From NCBI GenBank assembly GCA_012295275.1, contig CM022677.1, positions 14,575,594 to 14,639,593 of the forward strand: DNA of 64,000 bases, given 5' to 3'. Both the position numbers and the translations under genes were made by a program. The notes under the pieces were generated by a model. The model made no database searches and was not told the origin of the DNA. It was given only the letters and a program-made list of their open reading frames with translations. Source of the stretch: Chrysomallon squamiferum (Eukaryota > Mollusca > Gastropoda > Neomphalida > Peltospiridae). This document shows, one piece after another, positions 45,934 to 55,630 of the stretch. Within the stretch, counting starts at the first letter, position 1. Each line of letters starts with the position of its first letter.

Positions 45934-47006
45934 CTTTAAAAAATTAAAACAAACTGAACGTACGCTCTATATTTCCCAGTATTCAGGTCTTCTCTATGAT
46001 CGATGAAATGTAAGATGTTATAAAGCAAAAGTTGAGTGGGCGCGAGATCAGGCTGATATTTTTTTATTAACTCAATTCAAACTATGACAGGGTCATATCA
46101 ACCTTTTTCATTTTCAACTTCTTTTCAATGATCCATTTGCCGATTTGTACAGTATAACAAAATTAAGAAGTAATTTCAATACCCATCCCCAGCACGATTT
46201 GTAGACGTAAGAGATTATTGTAAAGAGACGGACAGGACGTCTCTCGGTGGCCTAGAACAACGTAGACCTTCCCGTTGTAATTAAACATAGATTACTGGTG
46301 ACAAATGAAAACAGCTACTGAAAGAATTCAAGTAAAATTAACTCATCATTTTTCCATTTCTCAACCCTTTGTTAGCTTTCTTTACATTTGTTGTTAAACA
46401 TTTAAACTTCTGTTCATGTTATAGCATGTGAATTACACATTTTCCTGCTTTAAAAATAAATACATTAAACATAAGAAATATTGGAAGGTGTTCACTTCCA
46501 AGACAAAATAAAAATTAAACGGTAAATCATTAGCATCCTCATAAAAATGTTTAGTGAAAAACATCGGAAAACTAGCGAACTGGGCTTAAAGCTCAACCGG
46601 AGCAGATTAATAAATTCGAATGAAATTAGAAAATGATTATTTTTGAGAATAAAAAAAAATTCCTAAGCCAACGCGTTTTCTAATTCTAAGTATATGTATA
46701 AATACATAAAAACATCAATCACATATATAAATGTGTGTGTGTGTGTGTGTGTTTTTGATGTAGATAACAACTGCTGAAATCTCTATGTCTATAGCCCATT
46801 TTGCAATCACTAATTCCCATTCATTTTCTAAGGTTGATTCAAAATAATGCGGTTAATTACGGATCTATTACATTTCTAAGTTGTCTTGTAAAGCTTCTTA
46901 AATAACAGCTGCAGTTGTATCTTAAAACAAATAATATACTATTTGAAGTACTAGAAGAATTATTGTTTTCACATTAAACTGATTTGACATAAAGATATTA
47001 TTATCA

Positions 47007-47008
<2 letters not shown>

Positions 47009-47044
<36 letters not shown>
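47009..47044. repeat. (TA)n microsatellite
   Basis: A pure TA run absent from the partner site at 14.45 kb. Confidence 0.95.
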
Positions 47045-47049
<5 letters not shown>

Positions 47050-47656
47050 ACAGAGACTTTGTATATGACTGTGCGTGTGCGTGCAAAACACTGGCAGTAG
47101 TTAGAAATGTGAGAATAATAGGCCTAACGTTGGGTTTGATCTTTTCTCAAGATAGAATTTCTAGTCGACATATTTATATTTCCCGCCGATCTTTCTACGT
47201 GACTGGAAATCTTACTTTGAGATCAAATGCTGAAAAACGCAATCGTTTTGAAGAAAACTATAGCTTATTTTAAAGGTGAAAATGCAGATACCTGTGTGTG
47301 AACGTGGAGTGTGATTTATTTATTTTTGTTTACTTTTTCTTTCTTTTTTTTGGTAGAGGTGTCTACGTTTTTCTATTTTACTAATCTAATCTGATCAAAT
47401 CTAACAATTTTCTGAACATTAATATAGGCAGTCGAAATCAGTATAGTCAGCCACACTCTTTTTTCTCTTAAGTACATTTCTTTTTTACATTCCTGTTTGT
47501 TGTATTTATAACAATATTTTTATTTAACATTTCAGTAACATCAGGAGAATACACCCGAAAAGGTGAAATATACCCTTCATTTGATTAGTTTCTACTTTGA
47601 CATTGATAATATAACTGATAGAACAGGTTCAGACATTGATCGTACACACGCACACA

Positions 47657-47660
47657 CATA

Positions 47661-47706
<46 letters not shown>
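47657..47706. repeat. (CA)n microsatellite
   Basis: An AC run, partner of the one at 13908-13954. Confidence 0.95.
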
Positions 47707-47707
<1 letters not shown>

Positions 47708-47799
47708 TTTTAAGATAAATAAATGTTTATTTGATGGGATTATTTGTTTCCAGTCTCGCTCAGTTGTCATTGTTGTACATTTTCGATTTATTTATTTTT

Positions 47800-48110
47800 A
47801 TTTTTTTCAGACCATGTTTTCAATCCTATATCAAACACTGGTAAATTCCTGATCAATAGTAACCAACTTATGCAACTTATTTTATTTGGTGATTTTATTC
47901 GGTGTATAAATATAAATAAATAAAAAAGAAGAAAGAGAAAGTAGGGGAAAAAATAACAACACCGTTTATTTGAAGTTTACGTCAATGATTGGCTAATAAA
48001 AAACAACAAATAATAATAATAATAAAAAGAACCACATCGAGTATATTTTAATAAAGGTTGTTATGTTGCTTTATTTTATTTATTTGTTTTGAAATATTTT
48101 TCTTTCTTTT
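47800..48110 (-). repeat. Right-arm segment matching 9.66-9.95 kb inverted
   Basis: TTATTTGAAGTTTACGTCAA and TGATTGGCTAATAA match CTTCAAATAAACGG and TTAGCCAATCGTTGAC of the left arm. Between this block and the CA run at 47.7 kb only about 90 bp remain, whereas the left arm has 3.7 kb, so the insertion is on the left. Confidence 0.85.
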
Positions 48111-48115
48111 TTTAG

Positions 48116-48268
48116 GATTGTATTTTCGGAAAATTGCGGGATGATTGTCGGGACTTGACGGATTTAATTTTTTGTTTCACGTTCGAAGAATCTTCTACAG
48201 AATTGGTGTAATCGCATTATCATGCAACAAAAAAGTTGCTGAAGTATTTCATTTTGTGAAGCAGACAG
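48116..48268 (+). pseudogene. Hydrophobic exon, right-arm copy (frameshifted)
   Basis: Acceptor TTTCTTTTTTTAG, then 153 bp to GCAGACAG and GTAGTA. IVFSENCGMIVG is followed by an extra G (TCGGGACTTGA), which brings a stop. Further on the original frame resumes (GIGVIAL, EVFHFVKQTG). The left-arm copy at 9465-9607 (minus) keeps the frame. Confidence 0.5.
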
Positions 48269-49045
48269 GTAGTACTATTTATTATTATAGCTGATAATGA
48301 GTTTGGATTTTTTATTTTTTATTTAAGTATAATTTAAACGTCAGAGTCACCTGATGGCAGCCATCTTTTTCTGGAATAATATATATATTTTTATTTATTT
48401 ATTTATTTATTTATTTATTTTTTATTATTATTATTATTTTATTATTTTTGTATTCGTGTGTAATATTTATTTATTTATTATTTATTTTTTTTTTTTTTAT
48501 TTATTTTATTTTAATTCTTTTTTTTTCTTCAAATAACGACACTCGATTAATATCAAAATTCGCCAGTGGTTGTACTAATGTGAACAGCATAAACAAGAAT
48601 TGTTTAGTCTTAATTTTGTTTTACCAATATGATATATCGGGGCAAATTTTGTGTGGCCAGTAATTAAATTTGTTTTAAAAGAAATTGACATGTGTAGCCC
48701 ACCAAACAAAGTAAACACCACACAACAACTATGTGTCAACTCGCAATCAATTTTTATTAATACACTGTACAATCTCTATGCACAAAACACTATTAAAATG
48801 ATTATTTTTAGAAGTAGGTGTCTTATGCAGATAATATGACTAATACTACGGCATCCAAAAATATTTACCTCTGTATCTACAGATAATGTACCTGGTTGAC
48901 ATTAATTGCTTCATGACACCTATATGTATTACAACATGTTCAACTCATACAATATAAACCCATGAATGTATAAGGTCTTTATTATTATTATTCATTTGCT
49001 TTTTCATATCATTACTAATATTTATTTATTTTTGATGTTTTCCAG

Positions 49046-49141
49046 GACCAATTAAAATCATCATTGGCATGGATATTGCAGAAAGTATAAGGAGAAAATA
49101 TTCCAAATGAATTTAAAGAATGTTTCTATGAAAAATCAGAA
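49046..49141 (+). pseudogene. WILQ/GEN exon, right-arm copy
   Basis: Acceptor GATGTTTTCCAG, then 96 bp (32 codons), then donor GTGAGTG. The frame reads DQLKSSLAWILQKV, stop, GENIPNEFKECFYEKSE. The stop (TAA, about 49088-49090) lies where copy 3 has Ala-Phe. Boundaries are the same as in copies 1 and 3. Confidence 0.55.
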
Positions 49142-49184
49142 GTGAGTGAAATATTTTATAAATTTCTCATCCAGCTACACAATC

Positions 49185-49646
49185 ATTGACCAAAACCACT
49201 CTGTAGAGTGCAAGTGCTGCTGGAATACTATAATATGGATAAATCAATGGTTTACATTCAGCATAGACAGGAACAAGAAGGAAAGGGCAGAGCGCCATTG
49301 AAGTCTGCACTTTTGTGAAAACAAGCTGATGCTGGTAAAAAGACTTCATCTGCTACGCTGCAAAACAAAACAACTTGGTAGATGACTTGATTGGCCGTGT
49401 GCAAAGGCAGCAGCCAGGAAGTTGAGCAGCAGGTGATGTCTTGCCACATTCGATGGACCAAGCTAGTCCTGTACATGATTCAAAGTGGGACGAATGCACC
49501 CAGGTCCCTGTCCCCTACTTCATCATCATCGAGTTTTAGAGAATGGATACTAGAGACTTGTGATAATGTGAACCAACAGTCTGGTGTCAAGTAATGTGTC
49601 AGGCCTGTGTTAGAATGTTTTCAGAAACCTCTCAACAGTGGCAGGG
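49185..49646 (+). pseudogene. LLEYYNMDK / Lys-Glu module / CFQ exon cluster, right-arm copy
   Basis: An open stretch, VQVLLEYYNMDKSMVYIQHR followed by QEQEGKGRAPLKSALL, ends at TGA. It is followed by the module words CAAGCTGATGCTGGTAAAAA and GAAGTTGAGCAGCAGGTGA, then RSLSPTSSSSSFREWILETC with NQQSGVK and a TAA, and finally the CFQ block before GTATGT. Parts match 7.95-8.33 kb (inverted), 35.6 kb and 54.2 kb. The middle of the Lys/Glu helix present in the other copies is missing here (ATGTCTTGCCACATTCG replaces it). Several stops make it non-functional. The protein is not recognised. Confidence 0.5.
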
Positions 49647-51010
49647 TATGTTCTTTTATTAATTTATATGTGTGCGTGTGTGTGTGTGTATGTGTGTGTG
49701 TGAGCGGGCATTTGTATGTGACTGTTTGTGTGTGAGAGAGACATATTGCATGAATGATAATAAGCAAACAAAAATGTATTTAATCAGACAAATGTAGATT
49801 GAAAAAAAGAAAGAAAAAGTGTCATGTTCATGTTGGAATTGCTAAAATCTTTGTTTACCAATTAATGATAAATCTTTTATACATAATTGCTGTATTGTTC
49901 AGCTGCTGTCTAGAAAGGGAATTCATATAATGGAGAAGGATGAATCAGCTGTACAGAAACTGCAGACTGCACAGTTCCAAGTTGTAATTTTTTTTATCTT
50001 ATTTTTATTTCTTAGAGAAAGTGAAATAAATGTTATAGTAACAACTCTTTACTGATTGTGAAATACCATAATAATAATCATTTATTTGCTATTGTTTTTT
50101 TAATTAATTAAATTAATACCATTATCATCATTATCATTATAATGATTATACAAAGTATATAAAAAAATATCCCGCACCCCTTTGTGTCTGAATAATCCAG
50201 TACAATTTAAATTTTAATAATAACAGAAACATTAGTTATTTATTTATAACAGTTTATTATTATTTTTTATTTTTTATGTTGCTATTAACAATTTTGAAAA
50301 AATAAAATAAAGAATCAATTGACCATCTCTGCTTACTGTTGTTCAGAATTGACAAATACTCTTTGGGATTTGAAGTTTTTAGTATTTTCATTTTTTGTTT
50401 AATAGATATTCTATATTCCCTAACAGCTCTATTTAGTGGCCAAACAAACCCAAACAGTAATGAAGTTGTAAACTTGTATATTTGTTTTCTGAAAATTATT
50501 ATTATTAGTGATTTTTTTAGAACCAGTATTATTCTAATAACTAACTTGTTACTATTAGTGTCTTTTAAATAGTTGCTTATGATTTGGATAAATATTTGTA
50601 TTTATATTCACTTAATGTTTTCTCTTAATTTCAAGGTCTGCCCTCTTTGTTTTTATATAGCTTTAGAATCAGTAATTTAAATAACTTTAAATTTATTTAT
50701 AGTTTTAATTTATAAAAATGCTCTTAAAACAAGTTTTAGTAGACAGTTGATTATTTTTATTTTATTTATTTTTATTTAATTATTAATCTTTCTGCCTATC
50801 TTCTGTCTATCTATCTGATGTATGTATGTATCTATCTATCATTTATTTATTTTCTTATTATTTTTAATTTATTTAAAATATAATCATACTGAATTACATA
50901 ATATTCACGTTAATTATTATCAACCTTTTCATTATTTTATGTAAAATAACAACCTACTGAATAATTTAGTGTTCTGTATTTTCATTATTTTTTAAACTAG
51001 GTTTTAAATT
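49647..51010. other. Intron-like stretch of the right arm
   Basis: TG/GAGA words at 49670-49740, a MEKD segment at 49925-49985 (partner of 36.34 kb), and unique words at 50150-50240 matching 7.68-7.79 kb inverted (ACTGGATTATTCAGACACAAA). GTCT/TATC words lie at 50790-50840. No exon with both splice sites was found. Confidence 0.5.
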
Positions 51011-51016
51011 TATCAG

Positions 51017-51126
51017 GAAACAGTTTTGGACCCCAGGCTTTCCAATCTGTGTGTTTGGCAGTGTGTTCTAACACAACAGTGATCTTCCTTAGCCTCACCA
51101 CCAACAAAACAGACACTGAGAGTGCT
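51017..51126 (+). CDS. Leucine-rich-repeat exon (ribonuclease-inhibitor type)
   Basis: Acceptor AATTTATCAG and donor GTGAGT enclose 110 bp open in one frame: NSFGPQAFQSVCLAVCSNTT followed by VIFLSLTTNKTDTESA. The pattern N.FG..A......L..NTT...L.L..N fits the 28-29 residue ribonuclease-inhibitor-type leucine-rich repeat found in NLR and related proteins, which bind other proteins through the repeat. The exon starts in phase 1 and ends in phase 0. It is the cleanest exon of the duplicated gene and has no stop. It follows about 1.3 kb after the MEKD segment. Confidence 0.55.
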
Positions 51127-51159
51127 GTGAGTAATCTTAATTATAACTGTTACAAAATC

Positions 51160-51654
51160 TTTTATAATAATAATAATAATAATAATAATAAAACCAGTTT
51201 AAAGAATTCCATATTCATTACATAATGCTTATACCAATAACAAGAAATTATTTTTATATTTATATATGTATAATTATGAGAAAAAAATCATATTTTCTCT
51301 TCTTCTTCTTCTTCTTCTTATTATTATTATTTGTGTTGTTCTTGGTATTGTTATTATTATTATTAGTAGTATTATTATTATATTGTCACTGTTATTGTTA
51401 TTATTATTAGTAGTAGTAGTAGTAATTAGTATATGTAATTATCCAGTATTATCAGTTAGCTACTAATATTGCTAAGTCTGCTACTACCACTGTTACTACT
51501 ATTATTCTACTAACAAAAAACAATTACTAACAGTGACTTTCAACACACTAAATCGATTACCAATTATTATTATATATCTATTTACCACTATGTGTGTTAC
51601 TGCTATTTCTGTTGCTACTTATACTACAAATGTTATTTTTACCACTTATTACAT

Positions 51655-51699
<45 letters not shown>

Positions 51700-52200
51700 T
51701 ACTGCTACTACTACTACTATGGTGTCTGCAGTTATTTACTACCTCTCTGTATTGTATCTACTTGTACTGTACAACCTAAGCTAATTCTACCACAGTTATC
51801 ACTATTACTGTTACTGCTACAGTTACCACTATTACTACTACTAGTATGGTTATTACTAATAATATTCACAAACTATTACCACTACTACTACAACTAGTAC
51901 TGTTTCTACTACTACTACGACTATTACCGCTGTTACTATTACTAGTACTGTTACTACTGATATTACAGTTATTACCACTATTAATGCTACTAGTACTTTA
52001 CCACTATTACTACTATTAGTATTGATACTACAACTATGAATTCTGCTGCTGCTGTTACTACTATTACTACTACTACAACTACTGCTGTGGCAACTACTCA
52101 ACCACTGTTACTAGTTCTGTTGCTGTTATTACCACAACTGCTACCACTGCTGTTGATATCTATTACTACTGTTAAAACATCTACTAATTACATTTTAATA
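51160..52200. repeat. (TAA)n, (CTT/TTA)n, (TAG)n and a 700-bp degenerate (TAC/ACT)n tract
   Basis: AAT at 51164-51192, TTC/TTA at 51297-51420 with TAG at the end, pure TAC at 51655-51698, and irregular ACTACTACT, ACTGTTACT, ATTACTACT words to about 52190. The frames through it encode Tyr, Leu or Thr runs and are not genes. Confidence 0.93.
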
Positions 52201-52280
52201 ATAACAAATAGATAAGTGTTAACAATTTGTGTTAATAGTTTTTACTACTAATACACACAACTTGAGTGTTTTGTTTCTAG

Positions 52281-52383
52281 ATCAAAATGTTGTTGGCAAA
52301 CAGGAATATTTCGATGTGTTGAGTAATTCTCTAGGAAATGATTATTTCTCTCATTGTGTCAGTCCAGCTCTTAAAACTCTCAG
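52281..52383 (+). CDS. Candidate exon of the LRR gene
   Basis: Acceptor TTTTGTTTCTAG and a possible donor CAG followed by GTTTTC, with 103 bp open. The peptide is DQNVVGKQEYFDVLSNSLGN followed by DYFSHCVSPALKTLR. It starts in phase 1, as the LRR exon before it. The spacing L...L.....F......L..L is consistent with another, more divergent repeat. Confidence 0.45.
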
Positions 52384-52440
52384 GTTTTCTTCTTATTATT
52401 CATGTCATTTTATTAACTTTTCTTTATCTGCCAGTATTTC

Positions 52441-52442
<2 letters not shown>

Positions 52443-52512
<70 letters not shown>
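52443..52512. repeat. (CT)n microsatellite
   Basis: About 70 bp of pure CT, then a TG run. Confidence 0.97.
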
Positions 52513-52526
<14 letters not shown>

Positions 52527-52707
52527 ACTGATACTCTGTCTCTCTTACTGTCTTTCTCTTTCTCTCTCTCCTCTAAGAAACCTTAGCTTCAAGAATCTTA
52601 ATTTATCATTATATATTTTAAAATTTATTAACTTTCTTATTTATTTATTTATCTATTTATTTATACTGGTTTTATTAATATAAATGTGTATTTCTCTCTA
52701 ATTTCAG

Positions 52708-52744
52708 AGCTATTTTCTGATAATGTAGATTCTGCACATTGTGA

Positions 52745-52804
<60 letters not shown>

Positions 52805-52805
52805 G
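52708..52805 (+). other. Possible exon start running into (TTA)n
   Basis: After CTCTAATTTCAG, a frame ELFSDNVDSAHCE is open and goes straight into about 19 TTA/ATT units (52747-52805), which would add a run of leucine. Either an exon interrupted by microsatellite growth or a false acceptor. Confidence 0.3.
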
Positions 52806-52828
52806 TTTTTATTTGTTTTTATTACCAG

Positions 52829-52905
52829 CTGGGATCACTTAATCTTGTATTCAGTTTTTTATCTGAATGATGCAAAAGTTAATAACCAAACACTTACAGT
52901 TGATG
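52829..52905 (+). CDS. Candidate short exon of the LRR gene
   Basis: Acceptor TTTATTACCAG and donor GATG followed by GTAAAT enclose 77 bp. The open frame is SWDHLILYSVFYLNDAKVNN followed by QTLTVDG. The leucine pattern is weak, and it is supported mainly by splice signals and by its place between two other exons. Confidence 0.35.
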
Positions 52906-52936
52906 GTAAATTTAGATTTGTAAAATATATTTATAT

Positions 52937-52939
<3 letters not shown>

Positions 52940-52994
<55 letters not shown>
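52940..52994. repeat. (CT)n(TA)n microsatellite
   Basis: CT units, then TATATA and CACACA. Confidence 0.95.
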
Positions 52995-53009
<15 letters not shown>

Positions 53010-53125
53010 CATACACACACGTTTATTTCATTCTGTAACTATCTAGATTTGACAAATTTCTCATTATTATATTTTTTCAACTTTTTTCTTTTTCTGCTGT
53101 TAATACTGTTTTTCATTTTTTTCAG

Positions 53126-53306
53126 ATATTCCAGATTCCAAATCAGTCACAAGTTCTCTACAGGAATTAAGTCTGAACTCCAGTTGTTTAACCAACCAGC
53201 TGTTTGAGTTTCCATGGAAAACTCCTTTCTTTGAAACATGTGGACATTGGAAATTGTCCTGATCTTTCTGTATCTGTCATTGACGATTTAGTTAAACTTA
53301 TTTCAG
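53126..53306 (+). pseudogene. LRR exon with a frameshift
   Basis: Acceptor ATTTTTTTCAG and donor CAG followed by GTAATT enclose 181 bp. The first half reads DIPDSKSVTSSLQELSLNSS with NQLFEFPWKTP. After CCTTTCTTTG the second half is open in another frame, LKHVDIGNCPDLSVSVIDDL with VKLIS. Both halves have leucine-rich-repeat spacing (SLQELSLNS, LKHVDIGNCPDLS). The shift sits in a T/C run, so either a true one- or two-base loss or a sequencing error is possible. If it is an error, this exon may be functional. Confidence 0.5.
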
Positions 53307-53655
53307 GTAATTGTTTTTTAAATTTTATAAATTTTTATAATATTTGAATAATTATTCTACATATAATCCTAATCTTTCTCAATCTGACATAGACAATTTA
53401 GTTAAACCATATGCTAAGAATATTAAACTAAACTTTTTATTATGAAATAATTTTATGTAGATATTTTTAATGTATATAAATATTTTGTTTTGTTATATAT
53501 TTGTAGTTGTATTAATTATCATGTATTTGTTATTAAGTATCTACATATGTATAAACTGCTTGTTTCCTTTTTGCTTTTGTTCTCATGTTCTCTGTCTCTG
53601 AGTCTGTCTTTCTGCCTTTTACAATTAATTTTGTAAGTTTAGCTTTACTTATATT
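53307..53655. other. AT-rich intron-like stretch
   Basis: TTTAGTTAAAC at 53285 and 53399 and ATCTTTCT...TCTGNCAT words occur twice, about 110 bp apart (53265-53300 and 53371-53408). A piece of the preceding exon is therefore duplicated into its intron. Confidence 0.5.
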
Positions 53656-53659
53656 TATA

Positions 53660-54190
53660 TTCCTGAGAGTGAGTGTGTGTGTGTGTGTGTGTGTGTATCA
53701 GCAATAGAGATAATTGCTGATAATAGTCTGTGTGTGTGTGTGTGTATCAGCAATGGTGAAAACTACTATTCTGATCAGTGTGTGTGTGTGTATCAGCAAT
53801 AATGAAAATTAGTATTCTGATAAGTGTGTGTGTGTGTGTGTATCAGCAATAGAGATAATTGCTACTCTGATAATAGTGTGTGTCTGTGAGTGAGTGTGAG
53901 TGATATTCTGATAATAGTACGTATCTGTGTGTGCATGTGTATGTGTGTGTGTATATATCAGCAATAGTGATAATTGCTACTCTGCTAATTGTATGTGTGT
54001 GTGAGTGTCTCAGCAATAGTGATAATTGCTACAATGTGTGTGTTTGTCAGCAATATTCATGACTCTGATAATAGTCTGTGTGCGTGTGTATGTTTGAGTG
54101 TATCAGCAACAGTGATAAGTGCTACTCTGAGAATAATATGTGTATGTGAGATAATTTGTATCACTGATAATAGTGTGTGTGTGTGTCAGC
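53660..54190 (+). repeat. Minisatellite of TG runs plus TATCAGCAATAGTGATAATTGCTACTCTGATAATA units
   Basis: TCAGCAATAG, GATAATTGCTACTCTG and ATAATAGT recur about eight times between TG runs of variable length. TG length changes keep the period irregular (roughly 50-80 bp). It ends directly at the module starting at 54.2 kb. Confidence 0.9.
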
Positions 54191-54600
54191 AATACAGAAA
54201 ATTGCAGACTTCAATTGAAACAAGCTGATGCTGGTAAAAACACTTTGTCTGCTGTGCTTCCAAACAAAACCACTTGGCAGATGACTATGATGGCTCTACA
54301 TGACTGTGACAAAGACAACAGCCAGGAAGTTGAGCAGCAGGTAACATCTGAGCTTGCTGCTCTGAGAATGAAGCTGGATGTGAAGATTAAGAAAACAGAG
54401 AGAAGAAAACAAAGGCTGTAGCTGCAGCAGAACAAGATGAGACTCTGGAAGGCAGCATTCATGAGAGTGATGTGTCGCCATAGTGACAGTCCTGTACCTG
54501 ATTCAGAGTGGATCAATGGACACAGGTCCCTGTCCCCTACTTCATCATCACAAAATCCAGGCCATTTTCCAGAGAAGGGATACAAGAGACTGTCTTAATG
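54190..54600 (+). pseudogene. Lys/Glu-rich module, second right-arm copy
   Basis: The longest version of the module: LQLKQADAGKNTLSAVLPNK, DCDKDNSQEVEQQVTSELAA and LRMKLDVKIKKTERRKQRL, stopped by TAG at 54419. Downstream a different frame is open (EQDETLEGSIHESDVSP). In the first frame MRLWKAAFMRVMCRHSDSPV is open and continues RSLSPTSSSQNPGHF, to TAA at 54597. It matches 7.95-8.29 kb inverted and 49.26-49.6 kb directly. A charged helix of about 45 residues is likely from the heptad-like pattern, function unknown. It was probably copied within the arm, since the arm already has the 49-kb copy. Confidence 0.55.
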
Positions 54601-54640
54601 AAGCCATAATCAAGCAAACTAAATTTTAAATTTTATAAAT

Positions 54641-54673
<33 letters not shown>

Positions 54674-55163
54674 TTTTTTTTTTTTTACTATTATTATAGA
54701 CATACATATTTTCATTTTCATTTTCTTTAAAATAAAAATTACTGCAAATCTGTTTTAAAAAATACTTGGTTTTAACAGTGCTCAAATTATTTTTTAATCT
54801 GATTAATTTCAGCTATTTTCAAACATCTTTTAATATTAATAACATTAATATAAAATCAAGACAAAAATATGATAATAATCATTAAAATAATCCAATTAAT
54901 CATTTTGTTTTTTATTCTATTTTTATATTATTTTTGAAAAGACAACAGCAAACAAAACACTTGGAACTTGCATTTATTTATACATAAACAAGGACACTGT
55001 CTTTCACATGCAGCAGTTATTTGACAACAAACACATTAACTCTTTCTCACAGATAACATGTACGTACCAACTCATCCTTTCACATTCACATCAGTCTATC
55101 TGTCTCTCTATGTCTGCATCTATTTCTCCTACCTCTGGAAACATACAAAACATAAATTTCCTT

Positions 55164-55219
<56 letters not shown>

Positions 55220-55630
55220 CTGTTCATCTGTTTCTCTACCAATCCATACATTCTATACAGCTTTAACAATTTTTTATGTACATCTCCCTAACAGTTTATA
55301 TGCTTTCTGTGTATCTCCTATAAAACTTATTGTTTCAGTGTCGTATTTCATTTTAAAATTAAGTATTTCAAATTACTTTTGCAATGTTGATTGTAAAATT
55401 GTTTTAGTTTTAGAAACTTTCACAAAAATAAATAAATAAATAAATATAGATAATTATTTATGATGACAACTGAAATCAAACTAATTAAAATTACAATAAT
55501 AATAATAATAATAAATTATTTTCTATTATTTATGAAAATAATAATTAATGCACATTTTCAGGACCCTAGATCTATCACTGAAGGCTCTGTAAGTTTCATC
55601 TACCTAGAAAACAAGTTCCTGAGGCTAAGA
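54601..55630. other. Low-complexity stretch
   Basis: TTA units at 54640-54672, a T run, a CA run at 55166-55218 and AAT at 55495-55520. No supported gene. Confidence 0.5.
55166..55218. repeat. (CA)n microsatellite
   Basis: A pure AC run. Confidence 0.97.

Larger units (their letters stand above)
44050..47550 (-). repeat. Inner part of the right duplication arm
   Basis: Inverse partner of 13.68-17.745 kb. Beside the anchors listed there, AGTCAGCGATCAAGTGGGTT and AAGAGAATTTACATTATCCT (17550-17590) are found inverted at 44180-44220 with no change over 40 bp, against many indels elsewhere. Confidence 0.9.

Noticed and set aside
51592-51897. Leu/Thr/Tyr-rich ORFs
   Set aside because: Translations of the TAC/ACT trinucleotide tract in its different frames.
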